Of a DNA stretch of 10,001 nucleotides, positions 1 through 5,996 are shown piece after piece. The position numbers and the translations under genes were made by a program. The notes beneath the pieces were generated by a model that worked only from the letters and a program-made list of their open reading frames with translations, was not told where the DNA came from and did not search any database. The DNA comes from Selenomonadaceae bacterium (GTDB taxonomy: Bacteria > Bacillota > Negativicutes > Selenomonadales > Selenomonadaceae), in the NCBI GenBank assembly GCA_017529085.1, contig JAFXOC010000226.1, forward strand, positions 1-10,001, given 5' to 3'. The stretch's first letter is position 1, and every line of letters begins with the position of its first letter.

Positions 1-210
1 ATCTAATAAATTCTGTAAATTTTTTTAATCTCCTTCTAATTTTTTAAAAATTTTCCACTATTTTCAAAAAATTTTTTCATTGTCAAAAAAATCTGTAAAA
101 TTGTGAAAATTATATATGATTATATATTCAAAAAAATTTTTTTCCTCGTCATACTTTTGTCACATTTTCATAAGATAATACAAACAACAAAACAAAAGGA
201 GGAATTTAAA

Positions 211-741
211 ATGATGTTAAAGAAAAAAATTTTGGCAGGGATTTTAGCGGGAGCGTTTTTGATAGGCAGCGGCGCGCTTTTCACTCAAACGGAAGCGGCG
301 GACAACGAAACCAACAGAAACGATTACTGTTGCGGCGGCGGATATGGCGAATGCTACGGTTACGGCGGCAGAGGACCGCGGCGCGGTCAATATATGAGTG
401 AAAGACCTCAATTTAACGCTGAAGAAGCCGCAGAACGCATTTCAAAATTTGCCAAAATTGACAAAACCAAAGCGAAAGAGCTTATAGACAAGGGCTATCA
501 TCACAGAGACATAACAATGGCGGCTTATTTAGCGGAAAAATCCGGCAAAACCATAAACGCCGTGCTTCAAATGAAGAAAATCAACAACCGCTGGCATGAT
601 GTCGCAAAATTTCTAAATGTAGAGTTTAACCCTCCTAGGGATAGAGCAAATTTTGCCAGACCGGACAGACCCGAGAGACCCGATAGACCTTTTAAACCAA
701 ACAGACCCAATACACCGCAGAACAATTACCAAGCGGAATAA
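211..741 (+). CDS. Small exported protein with Cys/Gly-rich segment and Arg-Pro-Asp tail
   Basis: Predicted 176-residue secreted protein of unknown function. The start is placed at 211 because AAAGGAGG (195-202) lies just upstream and the product then opens with a signal peptide: lysines at 4-6, a hydrophobic stretch at about 8-24, and a likely cleavage near TEAA at 27-30. The in-frame ATG at 103 would put 36 unrelated residues before this signal and has no ribosome binding site. The mature protein has a short Cys/Gly/Tyr segment (residues 39-55, cysteines at 40, 41 and 48). A helical acidic/basic domain follows (about 68-139) and contains an NNRW-DVAKFLNV stretch. The C-terminal tail is rich in Arg-Pro-Asp (about 142-168). 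The domain resembles small exported proteins of anaerobic Firmicutes that I cannot name. A possible promoter is TTGTGA (101-106) with TATATT (123-128), but the region is so AT-rich that this is weak. The gene is monocistronic, ending at a strong terminator. Confidence 0.8.
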   Translation: MMLKKKILAGILAGAFLIGSGALFTQTEAADNETNRNDYCCGGGYGECYGYGGRGPRRGQYMSERPQFNAEEAAERISKFAKIDKTKAKELIDKGYHHRDITMAAYLAEKSGKTINAVLQMKKINNRWHDVAKFLNVEFNPPRDRANFARPDRPERPDRPFKPNRPNTPQNNYQAE

Positions 742-742
742 T

Positions 743-816
743 AAAAAAGCAACCTTTCGGTTAAAGTCAATATGCTCCAAGTTGTGAGCATATCAACTCG
801 AAAGGTTGCTTTTTTT
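743..816 (+). terminator. Branched intrinsic terminator
   Basis: A perfect 17-bp inverted repeat (743-759 and 799-815) ends in a T run. It encloses a second perfect 7-bp hairpin (771-777 with 786-792). It starts immediately after the stop codon at 741. The A run on the left arm makes it potentially bidirectional. The internal hairpin makes it longer than a typical simple terminator. Confidence 0.9.
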
Positions 817-818
817 GC

Positions 819-847
819 TTGATTAATACTTGTATTTTTCATATAAT
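819..847 (+). promoter_or_regulatory. Vegetative promoter for the TRAP receptor gene
   Basis: TTGATT at 819-824, a 17-base spacer and a perfect TATAAT at 842-847. Transcription would start near 854, giving a leader of about 40 bases before the ATG at 894. It sits directly after the preceding terminator, so the receptor gene has its own start. Confidence 0.75.
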
Positions 848-893
848 TGAAACCGTAACCTTTTATCGAAACATAAAAGAATTGAGGTATAGT

Positions 894-1862
894 ATGAAAA
901 AAATCTTTTTAATGCTCGCTGTTTGCTTTTTTATAACAACGACGGCAAACGCGGCTGTCACGCTTAACTATGCGGACAATCAGTCCGAGGAATACCCGAC
1001 TGTTGAAGCCGCGCAGAAATTCGCGCAAATTGTCAAGGAAAAAACCCAAGGCAGGGTTACGGTGTTTATCCAACCTGGCGCAAAACTCGCGAATGAAGAG
1101 ATAGTTTTAAAACAGCTGGAATTTGGCACTATAGACATTACTAGAATCAGCGTGCCGTATTTTGCAAACACTTTCGCCGAATTTAAAGTTCTTCAGATGC
1201 CCTATATCTTCGATAGCGAAGAACATATGCACAAGGTTTTGGACGGAGCTATAGGCGCACGCTTCCTAAAACTTACCGAAAAGGAAAAAGTTGTGGCTCT
1301 ATGTTGGTTCGACGCGGGCGCAAGAAGTTTTTACACCACGAAAAAGCCTATAAAAACCGTAAACGATTTTAAACAGCTGAGACTACGGGTGCAACCCTCG
1401 GATGTCACCGTCGCTATGGCAAAGATTTTGGGATTTACCCCGGTGCCGCTTGCTTACGGCGAAGTTTATGAAGCTCTTGCCTCCAAAGAAGTAGACGGCG
1501 CGGAAAATAATTTTTCATCTTACGTCAGCGTAATGCACAACAACGTTGCGAAGTATTTAACTCTAACCGAGCATATGCGCCAACCCGAACTTGTGGTTAT
1601 ATCAAAATCCGCGCTAAACAAGCTCTCCCCCGCAGATCAAAAAATCATAAAGGAGGCCGCAAAAGAAGCGGCGAAATATGAAAGAAAAATTTGGGCGCAA
1701 TTTGAAAGCGACGCAAGAAAAGAAGCGGTAAAAACCGGAACTAAGATAATAGAGATGGCTCCGGCGGAACTCGCCAAATTAAAGGCGGCATTGAGGGGCA
1801 TGGAAAAAAATTATACGCCTGAAGAGCAAAAGATGATCGAAGAAATAAGAAACGCAAAATAA
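894..1862 (+). CDS. TRAP transporter substrate-binding protein, DctP family
   Basis: A 322-residue extracytoplasmic receptor of the tripartite ATP-independent periplasmic (TRAP) family, which binds organic acids and delivers them to a DctQ/DctM membrane pair for ion-driven uptake. The start at 894 follows GAGGT (884-888) and gives a classic signal peptide (MKKIFLMLAV..., likely cleavage after ANA at 18-20). The in-frame ATG at 819 overlaps the promoter. Family features visible: the GARSFYTTKKPIKTVNDFK block (142-160), the LRLRVQPSD motif (162-170) with the conserved carboxylate-binding Arg at 165, and DGAENNFSSY (201-210). The amphipathic C-terminal helices are intact, and the length matches the family. 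The ligand cannot be read from sequence. No DctQ or DctM gene lies nearby, and strong terminators flank the gene, so it is either an orphan receptor using membrane subunits encoded elsewhere or a sensor partner. Confidence 0.93.
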   Translation: MKKIFLMLAVCFFITTTANAAVTLNYADNQSEEYPTVEAAQKFAQIVKEKTQGRVTVFIQPGAKLANEEIVLKQLEFGTIDITRISVPYFANTFAEFKVLQMPYIFDSEEHMHKVLDGAIGARFLKLTEKEKVVALCWFDAGARSFYTTKKPIKTVNDFKQLRLRVQPSDVTVAMAKILGFTPVPLAYGEVYEALASKEVDGAENNFSSYVSVMHNNVAKYLTLTEHMRQPELVVISKSALNKLSPADQKIIKEAAKEAAKYERKIWAQFESDARKEAVKTGTKIIEMAPAELAKLKAALRGMEKNYTPEEQKMIEEIRNAK

Positions 1863-1896
1863 GGCGAATAGTAAGATAGGGTTTACGAGAAGGAAT

Positions 1897-1942
1897 AAAA
1901 AAACGCAATCTCCGTTGAAATTACAAGAGATTGCGTTTTTTT
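1897..1942. terminator. Bidirectional intrinsic terminator between convergent genes
   Basis: A perfect 16-bp inverted repeat (1897-1912 and 1927-1942) made of a 9-bp mixed core plus an A7/T7 extension, with a 14-base loop. It lies between the TRAP receptor gene (plus, ends 1862) and the LytTR regulator gene (minus, ends 1982). The A and T runs let it stop transcripts from both sides. Confidence 0.9.
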
Positions 1943-1981
1943 ATTTTTAACAACGAAGGATGAAGCTTTTTTATTTTTCGC

Positions 1982-2710
1982 CTACTTCCTCACCAAATAA
2001 CTCATATAAGCCGCCTTCGACTCCTTTTGCCTGCGTTGGCTTATCGGCACTTTATCGCCGTTTGTGAGGATAAATTCGTCTTTGCCCATTGAATCTATCT
2101 TGTCCATGTTTACCAAAATTCGATGATGGCACTCCAAAAAGCGTTGGTCTGTTAAGAGTTCCTTTTGAATATTTTCATAGGACGAAGAAACGGCTAAATT
2201 TTTATCCGCCGTATGCAGGCGGACTCTGTGCCGCCAATCTATATCTATAAAAAAGATGCTGTCGTATGGCGCTGAAAAAGAAGTCCCGTCGGCGCGAAGA
2301 TTTAACTCTTTGCGCCGATTTTTTAACTTAGGGAAAATATGCGCGAAAGTTTTTCTAAAATCATCTTCATGCTCCGACAGCGGTTTTAAAAAATACCCTG
2401 CGGCAAATACGCCGTAGCCGTCCAACAAAAAATCCCGACTTGACGTAAGAAACACCAGCGCAACATCTTCATCCTTCTTACGGACAACGCGAGCCGCCTC
2501 AACTCCGTTCATCTTTTTCAGGCATATATCAAATACCAACAAATCGTACTCTTTAGCCTTAAAATTTTTCAAAAATTCCTCGGCGGATTTAAACGTCTCT
2601 ATAAACAAATTCTCAACTTCATCGGGACAATGTTTTGCTATATGCCCCATTAAATATTTTTTCGCTTCAAGCAATTCTTTTTCTTCATCGTCCACTATGG
2701 CTATTTTCAT
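1982..2710 (-). CDS. LytTR-family response regulator (AgrA/LytR type)
   Basis: A 242-residue two-component response regulator that would be phosphorylated by an HPK10/LytS-type kinase and bind promoter DNA through a LytTR domain. The receiver domain (about 1-125) has acidic residues D7-D8, phosphoacceptor D61 (LLVFD), T89-S90 and K109-P110, so it looks functional. The LytTR domain (about 134-240) shows FLECHHRILVNMDKI (191-205) followed by a G-D-K-V-P-I-S strand, typical of the family. The start at 2710 is chosen because GAGGAG (2720-2715 on this strand) is properly spaced; the longer frame from 2749 runs into the GC-rich repeat. No kinase adjoins it: the upstream gene on this strand is an HD-GYP sensor ending 96 bases away. 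A plausible partner kinase lies at 6948-8261. Confidence 0.93.
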   Translation of the reverse strand: MKIAIVDDEEKELLEAKKYLMGHIAKHCPDEVENLFIETFKSAEEFLKNFKAKEYDLLVFDICLKKMNGVEAARVVRKKDEDVALVFLTSSRDFLLDGYGVFAAGYFLKPLSEHEDDFRKTFAHIFPKLKNRRKELNLRADGTSFSAPYDSIFFIDIDWRHRVRLHTADKNLAVSSSYENIQKELLTDQRFLECHHRILVNMDKIDSMGKDEFILTNGDKVPISQRRQKESKAAYMSYLVRK

Positions 2711-2723
2711 GTTGCTCCTCTTT

Positions 2724-2790
2724 TTGGGGCTTCGCCCCAAACCCCACAAGGGCGCTGCCCCTTGACCCCGGCAGGACTTTGCAGCCCTGC
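2724..2790. repeat. GC-rich multi-hairpin intergenic repeat
   Basis: About 70 bases that are strikingly GC-rich compared with their surroundings. They hold three small hairpins in a row: 2724-2730 with 2734-2740 (7-bp stem, 3-base loop), 2747-2752 with 2759-2764, and 2771-2775 with 2786-2790, separated by CCCC runs. This resembles the REP-like GC-rich intergenic repeats common in gut Firmicutes, recalled from general knowledge. It fills the gap between the HD-GYP gene and the downstream LytTR gene, where it could attenuate read-through or stabilise the upstream transcript's 3' end. There is only one copy in the window. Confidence 0.6.
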
Positions 2791-2806
2791 ACCCGCAATT
2801 ATTTTT

Positions 2807-4696
2807 TTAATTCAACACGCTTCTTATTGTTTCTACCGTTATGGCGTGATTCAAAGGTTTTGTTATGTAATCGGACATATTAAGCCTTCGCGCCTTTTCA
2901 ACCGCTGCGACGCTTTTATCCTCCGTCATTAGGATAATAGGTCCTTTATAATTTTCGCCTATGACGCCGAGCCACGATTCCTCTTTTAAGTTTACGAATA
3001 CTATATCTATGCGAATATCCTTTAAAATATTCAAAGCATCATTCAAGGATTCGGCGCATAGAACCGCTATGTTTTCCTCGGCGCCAAGCATATTTTGGGC
3101 GTTTTCGTTCCCGTTCTTATCCTCGTCGATAAGCAAAATGTTGCGGCAGTTTTCGTCAGCTTGACGCATATTGTAACCTTCGTCCTCGTCAATCATGGCT
3201 AGCATAATATCCGCAACAACGGGATCGAACTGCGTCCCTTTGCCCTTTTCGATTTCGCTTCTCACCACGTCTTTCGGCAGAGCCTTTCTGTAACTTCTGT
3301 TGCTCGCCATAGCGTCGTAAGCGTCCGCAACCGCAACTATTCTCGCAACTTCCGGAATGTTCTCGCCGGCTATGCCGTTGGGGTAGCCCCTGCCGTCGTA
3401 ACGTTCGTGATGGTACTTTGCGGCGTAGGCTATGCGCTCGTCTTCGTGAATATCTTTCAAAATCAAAAATCCGGCTACGGGATGGAGTCTTATCTGGTCA
3501 AACTCTTCGTCGTTCAATCTGCCTTTTTTGTTGATAACTTCCACGGGCACGCGAATTTTCCCTATATCGTGCAAAATTCCCGCATCTCGTATAAGCTGCT
3601 GTTCTTCCTCGCTCTTTCCCATGCGTTTGGCTATCTCCACGGAATAGTTTGCGACTCTCTGGGAATGTCCGCTTGTATAGTGATCCTTTGCGTCTATGGT
3701 GGATACCAAGGCTTTTATGATATTGGCGTTGGTTCTCTCAAGCTGAATTTTAACCTCATGTTCTTTTTCCTCCGCCGCGCCGATTTTTTTGACGGAGAAA
3801 GCGCAAAACGCCACAATCGCCCCGAATGTCAAAAACATGAGCAATACTCCCGCCGCGACTTCGCTTCTAAGCTCGTGGAAAAGGCGGGCGTTGCTTACGA
3901 CTATAACCACATACCAATCCTCGGCGATATGTTCCGAAAAAACGGTGCAAGTTTCGCCGTTAATGTTCGCTTCAAACTCCCTTTCGTTACCCATAAAAAT
4001 TTTCGGTAAGACATTCGCCCATGTTTTGTCCACGTTATACTGCTTGCCCTTTTCCTTTTCGTCGCTGTGCGCCACTACCAAGCCGCGACTGTTTACGATA
4101 AAGCCGTAACCCTCGCCGCCTATGGACATCCTTTCGGTATTTTTTTGCACTTCGCCCAAAACTATATCAAGCGCCAACACGCTTTCATTATCCGATAAAA
4201 GTTTGGCGTAAGAGATAACCACATCCCCTGTATGCGCGTCTATATAAGGTTCGGAGACAATAATCCTGCCACCGCCGTTAGCCGCTTCTTTGTACCAGGT
4301 TCTTTCCTTAGGAAAAAAATCGCTCGGAGGCTGCCAACCGCTGCCGTCTACGTATTTACCGCGAATAACGCCGTATATGCCCGTAAAATTTGCGTCAAAT
4401 CTGCGCTGCATTTCATTTGTCGCGCCCGTTAAATACGCTGAGATTTCCTCGACGCTCTCCCCTTTTTTGAGCATAAAATCCACGGACTCCGCCGCGAGCC
4501 ACATTACGTTGTCGCCTTTGTGGAGATAATTTTCTATCATAGCCGCCTGGCTTTCCATGTTGCTGACGCCAAGGGATTTAATACCGTTTACGGAACTTGC
4601 GTAAAAAGACATATAGATATAAGACAGAATAACGACCTGCAAAGCAAAAATCAACAGCACCGTAATCAAAAACTGTTTCGTCACCATGTTTTTCAT
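2807..4696 (-). CDS. Membrane sensor with Cache-like domain, HD-GYP phosphodiesterase and C-terminal pseudo-receiver
   Basis: A 629-residue membrane protein predicted to hydrolyse cyclic-di-GMP in response to an external signal. Order of parts: transmembrane helix at about 9-30; extracytoplasmic Cache-like domain at about 40-270 (WYKEA, VSEPYIDAHTGDVVISYAK and GYGFIVNSRGLVVAH blocks); second helix at about 280-300; short charged linker; HD-GYP domain at about 325-505; receiver-like domain at 518-629. The HD-GYP signature is complete: GHS at 343-345, HD at 376-377 followed by IGK, H405, HH at 429-430, DGRGYP at 434-439 and VADAYDAM at 456-463. The C-terminal domain keeps the DED cluster (524-526), T591 and K613-P614, but the phosphoacceptor position is Asn569, encoded AAC at 2992-2990, so it cannot be phosphorylated normally. 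A receiver after an HD-GYP domain is an unusual order. AGAAGG upstream supports the start; Met4 is an alternative. It may be co-transcribed with the LytTR gene. Confidence 0.93.
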   Translation of the reverse strand: MKNMVTKQFLITVLLIFALQVVILSYIYMSFYASSVNGIKSLGVSNMESQAAMIENYLHKGDNVMWLAAESVDFMLKKGESVEEISAYLTGATNEMQRRFDANFTGIYGVIRGKYVDGSGWQPPSDFFPKERTWYKEAANGGGRIIVSEPYIDAHTGDVVISYAKLLSDNESVLALDIVLGEVQKNTERMSIGGEGYGFIVNSRGLVVAHSDEKEKGKQYNVDKTWANVLPKIFMGNEREFEANINGETCTVFSEHIAEDWYVVIVVSNARLFHELRSEVAAGVLLMFLTFGAIVAFCAFSVKKIGAAEEKEHEVKIQLERTNANIIKALVSTIDAKDHYTSGHSQRVANYSVEIAKRMGKSEEEQQLIRDAGILHDIGKIRVPVEVINKKGRLNDEEFDQIRLHPVAGFLILKDIHEDERIAYAAKYHHERYDGRGYPNGIAGENIPEVARIVAVADAYDAMASNRSYRKALPKDVVRSEIEKGKGTQFDPVVADIMLAMIDEDEGYNMRQADENCRNILLIDEDKNGNENAQNMLGAEENIAVLCAESLNDALNILKDIRIDIVFVNLKEESWLGVIGENYKGPIILMTEDKSVAAVEKARRLNMSDYITKPLNHAITVETIRSVLN

Positions 4697-4726
4697 TTGC
4701 TAACCTTCTTTCACACATGATACCCT

Positions 4727-4755
4727 ATTATAACTTTTTTATAACATAAACACAA
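4727..4755 (-). promoter_or_regulatory. Promoter of the HD-GYP gene
   Basis: Read on the minus strand: TTGTGT (4755-4750), a 17-base spacer and perfect TATAAT (4732-4727), 31 bases before the start codon at 4696. The -35 element falls inside the left 63-bp direct repeat, so that repeat contributes part of this promoter. Confidence 0.65.
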
Positions 4756-4803
4756 TATCAACGAAAAAAATGCAGGGATTTTTCAAAAAGTGACGAAGTT
4801 ATG
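4741..4803. repeat. Left 63-bp direct repeat of the DUF3990 cassette
   Basis: This segment matches 5805-5867 at 59 of 63 positions with no gaps; the conserved core reads TGCAGGGATTTTTCAAAAAG. The two copies are in the same orientation and bracket the DUF3990 gene pair, with a period of 1064 bases. The left end overlaps the HD-GYP promoter. The nature of the repeat is unknown: it could be a recombination site, a dispersed intergenic repeat or a duplicated control region. Confidence 0.85.
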
Positions 4804-4887
4804 TAAAAAACATAACCGCACTAAATACTCATGCAGCTATCACCACTTTTATAAAAATTAAAAATACATACAACCTTCCTTATCTAT

Positions 4888-4928
4888 TTGCCTCCGTAAT
4901 TGTTTTATGGTAATATAAAGTACGGAGG
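4888..4928 (+). promoter_or_regulatory. Promoter and inverted repeat controlling the DUF3990 operon
   Basis: TTGCCT (4888-4893), a 17-base spacer and TAATAT (4911-4916) form a plausible promoter. A perfect 8-bp inverted repeat overlays it: CCTCCGTA at 4891-4898 and TACGGAGG at 4921-4928. The arms are centred 30 bp apart, close to three helical turns, and flank the -10 box. The right arm contains the GGAGG ribosome binding site of the downstream gene. It could be an autoregulatory operator, or, if transcription starts upstream of 4891, a hairpin hiding the ribosome binding site. Confidence 0.6.
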
Positions 4929-4935
4929 AATGAGC

Positions 4936-5412
4936 ATGATTTTATACCACGGCACAGACAAATTTGCGGCAAAACAAATTATTGATTTTGGCGTAAATTT
5001 AAAAATCGGCAGAGAAAACCTCGATTTCGGGCAAGGATTTTATACTACCCCCGACTACAGACAAGCATGGGATTGGGCGAAAAGAAGAAGCGTTTTCCCG
5101 TATGTCATTGAATTTGATTTAAATGACACCGGATTATCCATAAAAAGATTTGTATCACCCGATATGGAGTGGGCTCAATTTGTAGTTGAAAATCGGTTGG
5201 GGATGATTAAAGTTTCATCATACGATTGCGTTTTAGGTCCCATGGCAGACAGCAGAATAGCTACATTGTACTTGGATTATAAGCAAGGTTTAATTACAAA
5301 AGATGAAGCTGTGAAAAATCTAATCGGAAAAACTAATGGCATCCAATTAGTGGTCTTGAAGGATAATGCTTTAAATATGTTAAGATTTGTCAGGGGGTAT
5401 GAACATGAATAA
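4936..5412 (+). CDS. DUF3990 family protein (ADP-ribosyltransferase-like, candidate toxin)
   Basis: A 158-residue cytosolic protein matching DUF3990 by eye: MILYHGTD at the N terminus (1-8), DFGQGFYTT (30-38), a QAWDWAKRR block (43-51), the EWAQFVVENR block (77-86), YDCVLGPMADSR (95-106), and a terminal region of the form ...LNMLRFV. The pattern of a Y-H-G strand followed by G-F-Y-T-T recalls ADP-ribosyltransferase folds, to which DUF3990 has been likened. Catalytic activity is not proven by anything visible. The start at 4936 is preferred because GGAGG (4924-4928) is then 7 bases away; the ATG at 4930 is too close. Its 3' end overlaps the next gene by 8 bases, implying translational coupling. 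DUF3990 genes commonly sit beside small partner genes (I recall DUF3791) in toxin-antitoxin-like pairs; the partner here looks different. It is not preceded by a signal peptide or membrane helix. Confidence 0.85.
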   Translation: MILYHGTDKFAAKQIIDFGVNLKIGRENLDFGQGFYTTPDYRQAWDWAKRRSVFPYVIEFDLNDTGLSIKRFVSPDMEWAQFVVENRLGMIKVSSYDCVLGPMADSRIATLYLDYKQGLITKDEAVKNLIGKTNGIQLVVLKDNALNMLRFVRGYEHE

Positions 5413-5728
5413 ATCAACGCAACACTATCTTCGCAGATTTTTCGGATATATGATGCAATTATTGAAGCAGGACGGTTTCGCTCGAAGCAAACGAAAAAAG
5501 ATGATACGGGACAGCGGTCTTGTCGAAATATGCAAAACGGAAAACGGCGTTGATTGCGTTTTATATTATGATATTCGCGATTGGTACAAATACGTCGTTA
5601 ATCCGAATACATGGATGGGGAAGGTACTGGTTACCGACAAAAGATTTTCGATGACGGAGAAACATATAAATTCCCAACACCTAGCCAATTTACATAAATT
5701 CGGTATTTTTACTTATGTGAATTTTTAA
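5405..5728 (+). CDS. Unrecognised 107-residue partner of the DUF3990 protein
   Basis: A hypothetical protein whose family I do not recognise. The start at 5405 has a G-rich ribosome binding site (5393-5397) at 7 bases and overlaps the DUF3990 stop; the upstream ATG at 5399 is only 1 base from that site. The N-terminal third is strongly basic (HYLRRFF..., then FARSKRKKMIRDSG at about 26-39). The middle reads as beta strands (GLVEICK..., DCVLYYDIRDWYKYV), and the end is aromatic (FGIFTYVNF). There is no signal peptide or membrane helix. Tight overlap with an ADP-ribosyltransferase-like gene makes an antitoxin or accessory role likely, but the gene order (putative toxin first) is the less common one, and this protein could itself be the active component. 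No terminator directly follows; a vapBC fragment and a direct repeat do. Confidence 0.75.
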   Translation: MNKSTQHYLRRFFGYMMQLLKQDGFARSKRKKMIRDSGLVEICKTENGVDCVLYYDIRDWYKYVVNPNTWMGKVLVTDKRFSMTEKHINSQHLANLHKFGIFTYVNF

Positions 5729-5755
5729 CTCAGACCTTTGGTTACTGTTTAACAC

Positions 5756-5806
5756 TTAAGGTCATTCAAAACATCAACGCCTATTCTCGCCCGTTTTTCA
5801 TAAAAT
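5756..5806 (-). pseudogene. Remnant of a second vapBC junction
   Basis: These bases match 8710-8760, the junction of the intact vapBC module, at 48 of 51 positions. Read on the minus strand they encode the antitoxin's last residues (FM-NGRE then TAG at 5783-5781), the intergenic spacer, and the site of the toxin start, where CAT has become CAA, so ATG is lost. Homology stops on one side at about 5756 after roughly five toxin codons, and on the other exactly where the right 63-bp repeat begins (5805). It is a fragment too short to function and marks a recombination scar. Confidence 0.85.
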
Positions 5807-5867
5807 AACATAAACATAATAGTAACGAAAAAAGTGCAGGGATTTTTCAAAAAGTGACGAAGTTATG
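5805..5867. repeat. Right 63-bp direct repeat of the DUF3990 cassette
   Basis: The second copy of the repeat at 4741-4803, differing at 4 positions. Its left end coincides to within two bases with the end of the vapBC remnant, so the repeat boundary is a genuine recombination or insertion junction. Unlike the left copy it does not form a promoter, because the flank lacks a TATAAT. Confidence 0.85.
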
Positions 5868-5888
5868 GGTAAATTGTAAAAAACAAAA

Positions 5889-5937
5889 TGGCTGCGAAAA
5901 AACCAAATTTTAGTTTTTTCACAGCCACTATTTTTTT
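5889..5937. terminator. Terminator-like hairpin closing the cassette
   Basis: A 15-bp stem with one G-T position (5889-5903 with 5913-5927) and a 9-base loop, followed on the plus strand by CTA and seven T. On the minus strand it is followed by ATTTTGTTTTTT, so it may end both the DUF3990 transcript and the minus-strand gene starting at 6314. Apart from this, 5868-5996 shows nothing I can support. Confidence 0.8.
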
Positions 5938-5996
5938 GTATGTCAAAATGTCGGCAAAAAGTTGTAATCAACGGAAGCATCGTAGGAGGAGAAAAA

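Noticed and set aside
142..172. FKPNRP/RPDRP tail-like coding repeats or a CRISPR-like array in the AT-rich region at the left end
   Set aside because: The AT-rich leader has homopolymer runs only; there are no spaced repeats, and the Arg-Pro-Asp repetition is in the protein tail of the downstream gene.
103..210. N-terminal extension of the first gene from the ATG at 103
   Set aside because: It lacks a ribosome binding site and would bury an excellent signal peptide behind 36 residues, whereas AAAGGAGG sits before 211.
3407..4109. Open frames of 200 and 106 codons on the plus strand
   Set aside because: They lie wholly inside the HD-GYP gene on the opposite strand, whose domains and motifs are unmistakable; neither has a ribosome binding site or recognisable protein features.
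4741..5867. Reading the 63-bp repeats as insertion-sequence ends
   Set aside because: They are direct, not inverted, and no transposase is encoded between them.
5798..5980. 60-codon minus-strand frame across the right direct repeat
   Set aside because: It runs through the terminator hairpin and repeat, is Phe/Tyr-rich from AT-rich DNA, and has no ribosome binding site.
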